DNA of 64,000 nucleotides from Lentzea sp. NBRC 105346 (lineage in GTDB: Bacteria; Actinomycetota; Actinomycetes; Mycobacteriales; Pseudonocardiaceae), in the NCBI RefSeq assembly GCF_030269605.1, contig NZ_BSTQ01000017.1, positions 1 through 64,000 on the forward strand, in the 5' to 3' direction. The notes beneath the pieces are model-generated. The model saw nothing but the letters and a program-made list of their open reading frames with translations, was not told where the DNA came from and did not search any database. Below are positions 61,715 to 64,000 of the stretch, piece by piece (within the stretch, counting starts at the first letter, position 1; each line of letters starts with the position of its first letter). A program made the position numbers and the translations under genes.

Positions 61715-62682
61715 CGCACCTCCCTGGATCGCCGGTAGAGCTGCACGACGAGCGTCAGGGCGAGCGTGATGAGGAACAGCATCACCGAGCCCGCGGAGGC
61801 GATGCCGAGCTCGGACTGTTCGAACGCCGTGGTGAACACGCGGGTCATCCACACGTCGGTCGACCCGGCGGGCCCGCCACCGGTCAACACGTAGACCTCG
61901 GTGAACACGCGCAGCCCCCGGATGGACGCCAGGGTCAGCAGGATCGTCACGACCGGGCGCAGCGCGGGCAGCGTCACGTGCCGGATCCGTTGCCACGTCG
62001 AGGCTCCGTCGATCGCGGCGGCCTCGTACTGCTGCCGGTCGATGCCCGCGAGCCCGGCGATGATCAGCACCATGTCGTACGGCGCGTGCTTCCAGATGCC
62101 CACGGCCATCACGGACACCAGCGACTGGTCGGGGCTGTCGATGAACTCCCACGGCCCCAGGCCGATCCACGACAGCGCGGTGTTCACGAAACCGTCGGGC
62201 GCCGGGTAGTAGAGCAGCCGCCAGATCTCGCCGATGACCGCGGTCGCGGCCACGACCGGCAGGAACACCGCGGAACGCACGAACCACAGCGACCGCGCGT
62301 GACCCTCCAGCAGCAGCGCCAGGAAGAAGCCGAGGAACATCGACCCGAACGTCTGGCCCGCGGCGAGGATCAGCGTGTGCCAGATCGCGGCGGTGAACCG
62401 GTCGTCGTCGAAGATCTTGGCGTAGTTCGCGAAGCCGACGAAGAGGTCGCCGAGGAACGGCCGGACCTCGAACATGCTGAGGCGGATGCCCTCCGCCATG
62501 GGGATGTACTTGAAGACCAGGAAGATCAGGAAGGCCGGCGTGAGATAAAGCCATGGAACAAAGGTGGCTCCCGTGAGGCGGCGCCGGCGGCGCCGCCTCA
62601 CGGGGTGGGTTTCGACGGCACCGCCGCCACTAGCCGTCGAGCCCACGTCTTGGGTGTCGCTGAGCGGTTGAACCGCCGTCAC
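61711..62682 (-). CDS. Carbohydrate ABC transporter permease (MalF type)
   Basis: Permease of 323 aa. A cytoplasmic Arg-rich stretch (VRRRRRRRL, about 28-36) precedes six transmembrane segments (from FVPWLYLTPAFLIFLVFKYI). EAA loop YEAAAIDGASTWQRIRHVTL then PALRPVVTILLTLASIRGLR. GTG at 62682 overlaps the binding-protein stop (GTGA). Pairs with MalG-type subunit to form the channel for a sugar or sugar acid, probably glucarate or a glucuronide, judged by the linked enzymes. Confidence 0.93.
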   Translation of the reverse strand: MTAVQPLSDTQDVGSTASGGGAVETHPVRRRRRRRLTGATFVPWLYLTPAFLIFLVFKYIPMAEGIRLSMFEVRPFLGDLFVGFANYAKIFDDDRFTAAIWHTLILAAGQTFGSMFLGFFLALLLEGHARSLWFVRSAVFLPVVAATAVIGEIWRLLYYPAPDGFVNTALSWIGLGPWEFIDSPDQSLVSVMAVGIWKHAPYDMVLIIAGLAGIDRQQYEAAAIDGASTWQRIRHVTLPALRPVVTILLTLASIRGLRVFTEVYVLTGGGPAGSTDVWMTRVFTTAFEQSELGIASAGSVMLFLITLALTLVVQLYRRSREVR

Positions 62683-63992
62683 TGCGACGCCTTCTGGTTG
62701 TCCAGTTCCTTCTTCAGGTTCTCCGCCAGCGCCTTGAGCTCACCCGCTACGTCCGGGCTGCACTTGGCGAAGATGGAGTTGAGCTTCTCGGAGGTCTGCT
62801 GCCGGAACGGGGTGAAGTTCGGGACGCTCGGGAACGGCCGCGCCTGGTCGGCGTAGACCTTCGCCGTCGTGTTCCACCGCTCGTCGTTGTAGACCTCTTT
62901 GGTGTTCACGTTCTTGTTGACCGACAGGCGCACGACCGGCTGCGGATCGCCCTTCATGCCCGCCTTCTGCGCGTCCGGCGTGATCAGGTACTCGGCGAGC
63001 TTCTTCTGCTCGGCCGTCTTCGCGGACCCGGCCATCAGGTAGATGTCCTCGCCCTCACCGAGCACAGTGGACCCGGCCGGCCCCTTCGGGGACTCGATGA
63101 CCTCGTACTTGTCCTTGCCCAGGGACTTGTCGAACCGGCCGAGCATGTACGGGCCGGTGAGGTAGATGCCGCTCTTGCCGGACTCGAACAGCGGGTGCGC
63201 GTCGTTCGTGCTCAACGTCAGCGCGCCCGGCTGGATGACCTTGTCGTCACAGAACAGCTTGCGCAGGTACTCGACGGACTTCACCGACTCCTGCGAGTCG
63301 ATCGCGACGGAGAACTTGCCGTTGCCCTGGTCCTTCAGGATGTCGCCGCCGCCCTGCCAGATGTAGCTGGCCGCCCACCAGGCGAGGTAGCCGCGGTCGG
63401 TGGTGCCGGGTACGAGCATCCCGTACGTGTCGGCCTGGCCGTTGCCGTCCGGGTCGTTCTTGGTGAACGCGTTCGCGAGGTCGGCCAGCTCGTCCCACGT
63501 CTTCGGAACCGGCTTGCCGAGCTTCTCGCGCCAGTCCTTGCGGATCAGCGTGATCATGGCCTGCGTCGAGTACGGCACGGCGTAGTACTTGCCGTCCGCG
63601 GCCTTCGCGTTGTTCCACGCGCGGTCGACGATGTCGCCGTTGCCCGCGATCGAGCCCTTGTCGACCTCGGTGACCCAGCCCTGCTTGACGAAGTTGCCGA
63701 GCGAGCCGGTGTCGTTGATGACGACGTCCGGCAGGTCCTTGGACGCGGCCCGCGCCTGCACCTGCTTGTCGAAGTCCTGGTAGATCGGCTTGTAGTCGAC
63801 CTTCACGCCGGTCTTGGCCTCGAAGTCCGCGAAGATCTTGGTGTAGACCTTGGCCGTGGCCTCGGTGCTGCGCGTCCAGACCTCAAGGGGCTTGTTGGGG
63901 TCCTTGTTGGACGTCGCCGCCGGTGTGGACGAGCCACAACCCGCAACCAGCACAGCGATCGCCGAGACCGCGGTGATCGACCAACGAGGCAT
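62679..63992 (-). CDS. Extracellular solute-binding lipoprotein of the glucarate operon
   Basis: Family 1 solute-binding protein of 437 aa. The lipobox VLVAGCGSS (Cys19) anchors it. KPLEVWTRSTEATAKVYTKI, FADFEAKTGVKVDYKPIYQD, YYAVPYSTQAMITLIRKDWR, PKTWDELADLANAF, and GIYLTGPYMLGRFDKSLGKD are the usual hinge and ligand segments. It is the first gene of the operon within the window; its promoter lies beyond base 63993, of which only TCCTGAAG remains. It binds the transported sugar acid; identity inferred from the enzymes downstream. Confidence 0.92.
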   Translation of the reverse strand: MPRWSITAVSAIAVLVAGCGSSTPAATSNKDPNKPLEVWTRSTEATAKVYTKIFADFEAKTGVKVDYKPIYQDFDKQVQARAASKDLPDVVINDTGSLGNFVKQGWVTEVDKGSIAGNGDIVDRAWNNAKAADGKYYAVPYSTQAMITLIRKDWREKLGKPVPKTWDELADLANAFTKNDPDGNGQADTYGMLVPGTTDRGYLAWWAASYIWQGGGDILKDQGNGKFSVAIDSQESVKSVEYLRKLFCDDKVIQPGALTLSTNDAHPLFESGKSGIYLTGPYMLGRFDKSLGKDKYEVIESPKGPAGSTVLGEGEDIYLMAGSAKTAEQKKLAEYLITPDAQKAGMKGDPQPVVRLSVNKNVNTKEVYNDERWNTTAKVYADQARPFPSVPNFTPFRQQTSEKLNSIFAKCSPDVAGELKALAENLKKELDNQKASQ

Positions 63993-64000
63993 CTTCAGGA

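Overview
The window is high-GC actinobacterial DNA. The 5' end of a 16S rRNA gene lies at its left edge. The gene order from a TrmA-like RNA methyltransferase through ceoB/ceoC, dut, suhB, ppgK and sigA to sigB follows the block known from Mycobacterium tuberculosis (Rv2689c to Rv2710). Long LuxR regulators with an ATPase domain, an XRE/orphan module, sugar ABC operons and secreted tachylectin-like proteins suggest a filamentous soil actinomycete. Pseudonocardiales (Amycolatopsis/Lentzea/Saccharothrix-like) is my inference; no taxonomic search was possible.

Layout. 1-0.5 kb: 16S 5' end on the minus strand with its leader and promoter. 0.5-3 kb: two-component system and a band-7 protein. 3-3.2 kb: a tRNA-like folded segment. 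3.2-5.1 kb: dxs. 5.2-9.8 kb: conserved methyltransferase/permease pair, divergent from the K+ regulators ceoB/ceoC. 9.8-19.8 kb: a lineage-specific insertion of NfeD-like protein, flotillin and three tandem LuxR-family ATPase regulators, ending in a degenerate tandem duplication. 19.8-28 kb: the conserved housekeeping block resumes (DUF3159, OB-fold protein, hydrolase, DUF3710, dut, DUF3093, DUF4193, cei, suhB, ppgK, sigA). 28-31.4 kb: XRE module, a short IclR-type regulator, DUF7455. 31.4-36 kb: ROK-controlled XylF/H-type sugar transporter. 36-39.2 kb: helicase and BrkB-like membrane protein. 39.2-43 kb: two tandem secreted beta-propeller proteins. 43.3-45.4 kb: DUF3039, psuG, psuK. 45.4-47.5 kb: a small secreted peptide, DUF3099, PucR regulator. 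47.5-52.7 kb: membrane-anchored nSTAND-WD40 NTPase, methyltransferase, dtd. 52.8-54.7 kb: sigB with an ECF-type promoter and a leaderless upstream mini-ORF, then a methyltransferase. 54.7-57.5 kb: class I fumarase and two paralogous lipoproteins. 57.5-64 kb: a D-glucarate-type uptake and catabolic operon read leftwards, with one unrecognised last gene.

How the genes work together. The sugar-acid operon is coherent: binding protein, two permeases, 5-keto-4-deoxyglucarate dehydratase and glucarate dehydratase are joined by start/stop overlaps. The ROK repressor is the last gene of the transporter operon it probably controls. PsuG and PsuK form a pseudouridine salvage pair. The less ordinary parts are the flotillin leader (alternative stems plus a TTA codon), the triple LuxR array with its duplicated tail and dispersed palindromes, the nSTAND-WD40 protein, the sigB leader and the unknown gene of the glucarate operon. 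I found no CRISPR array, transposase gene, prophage or canonical tRNA.
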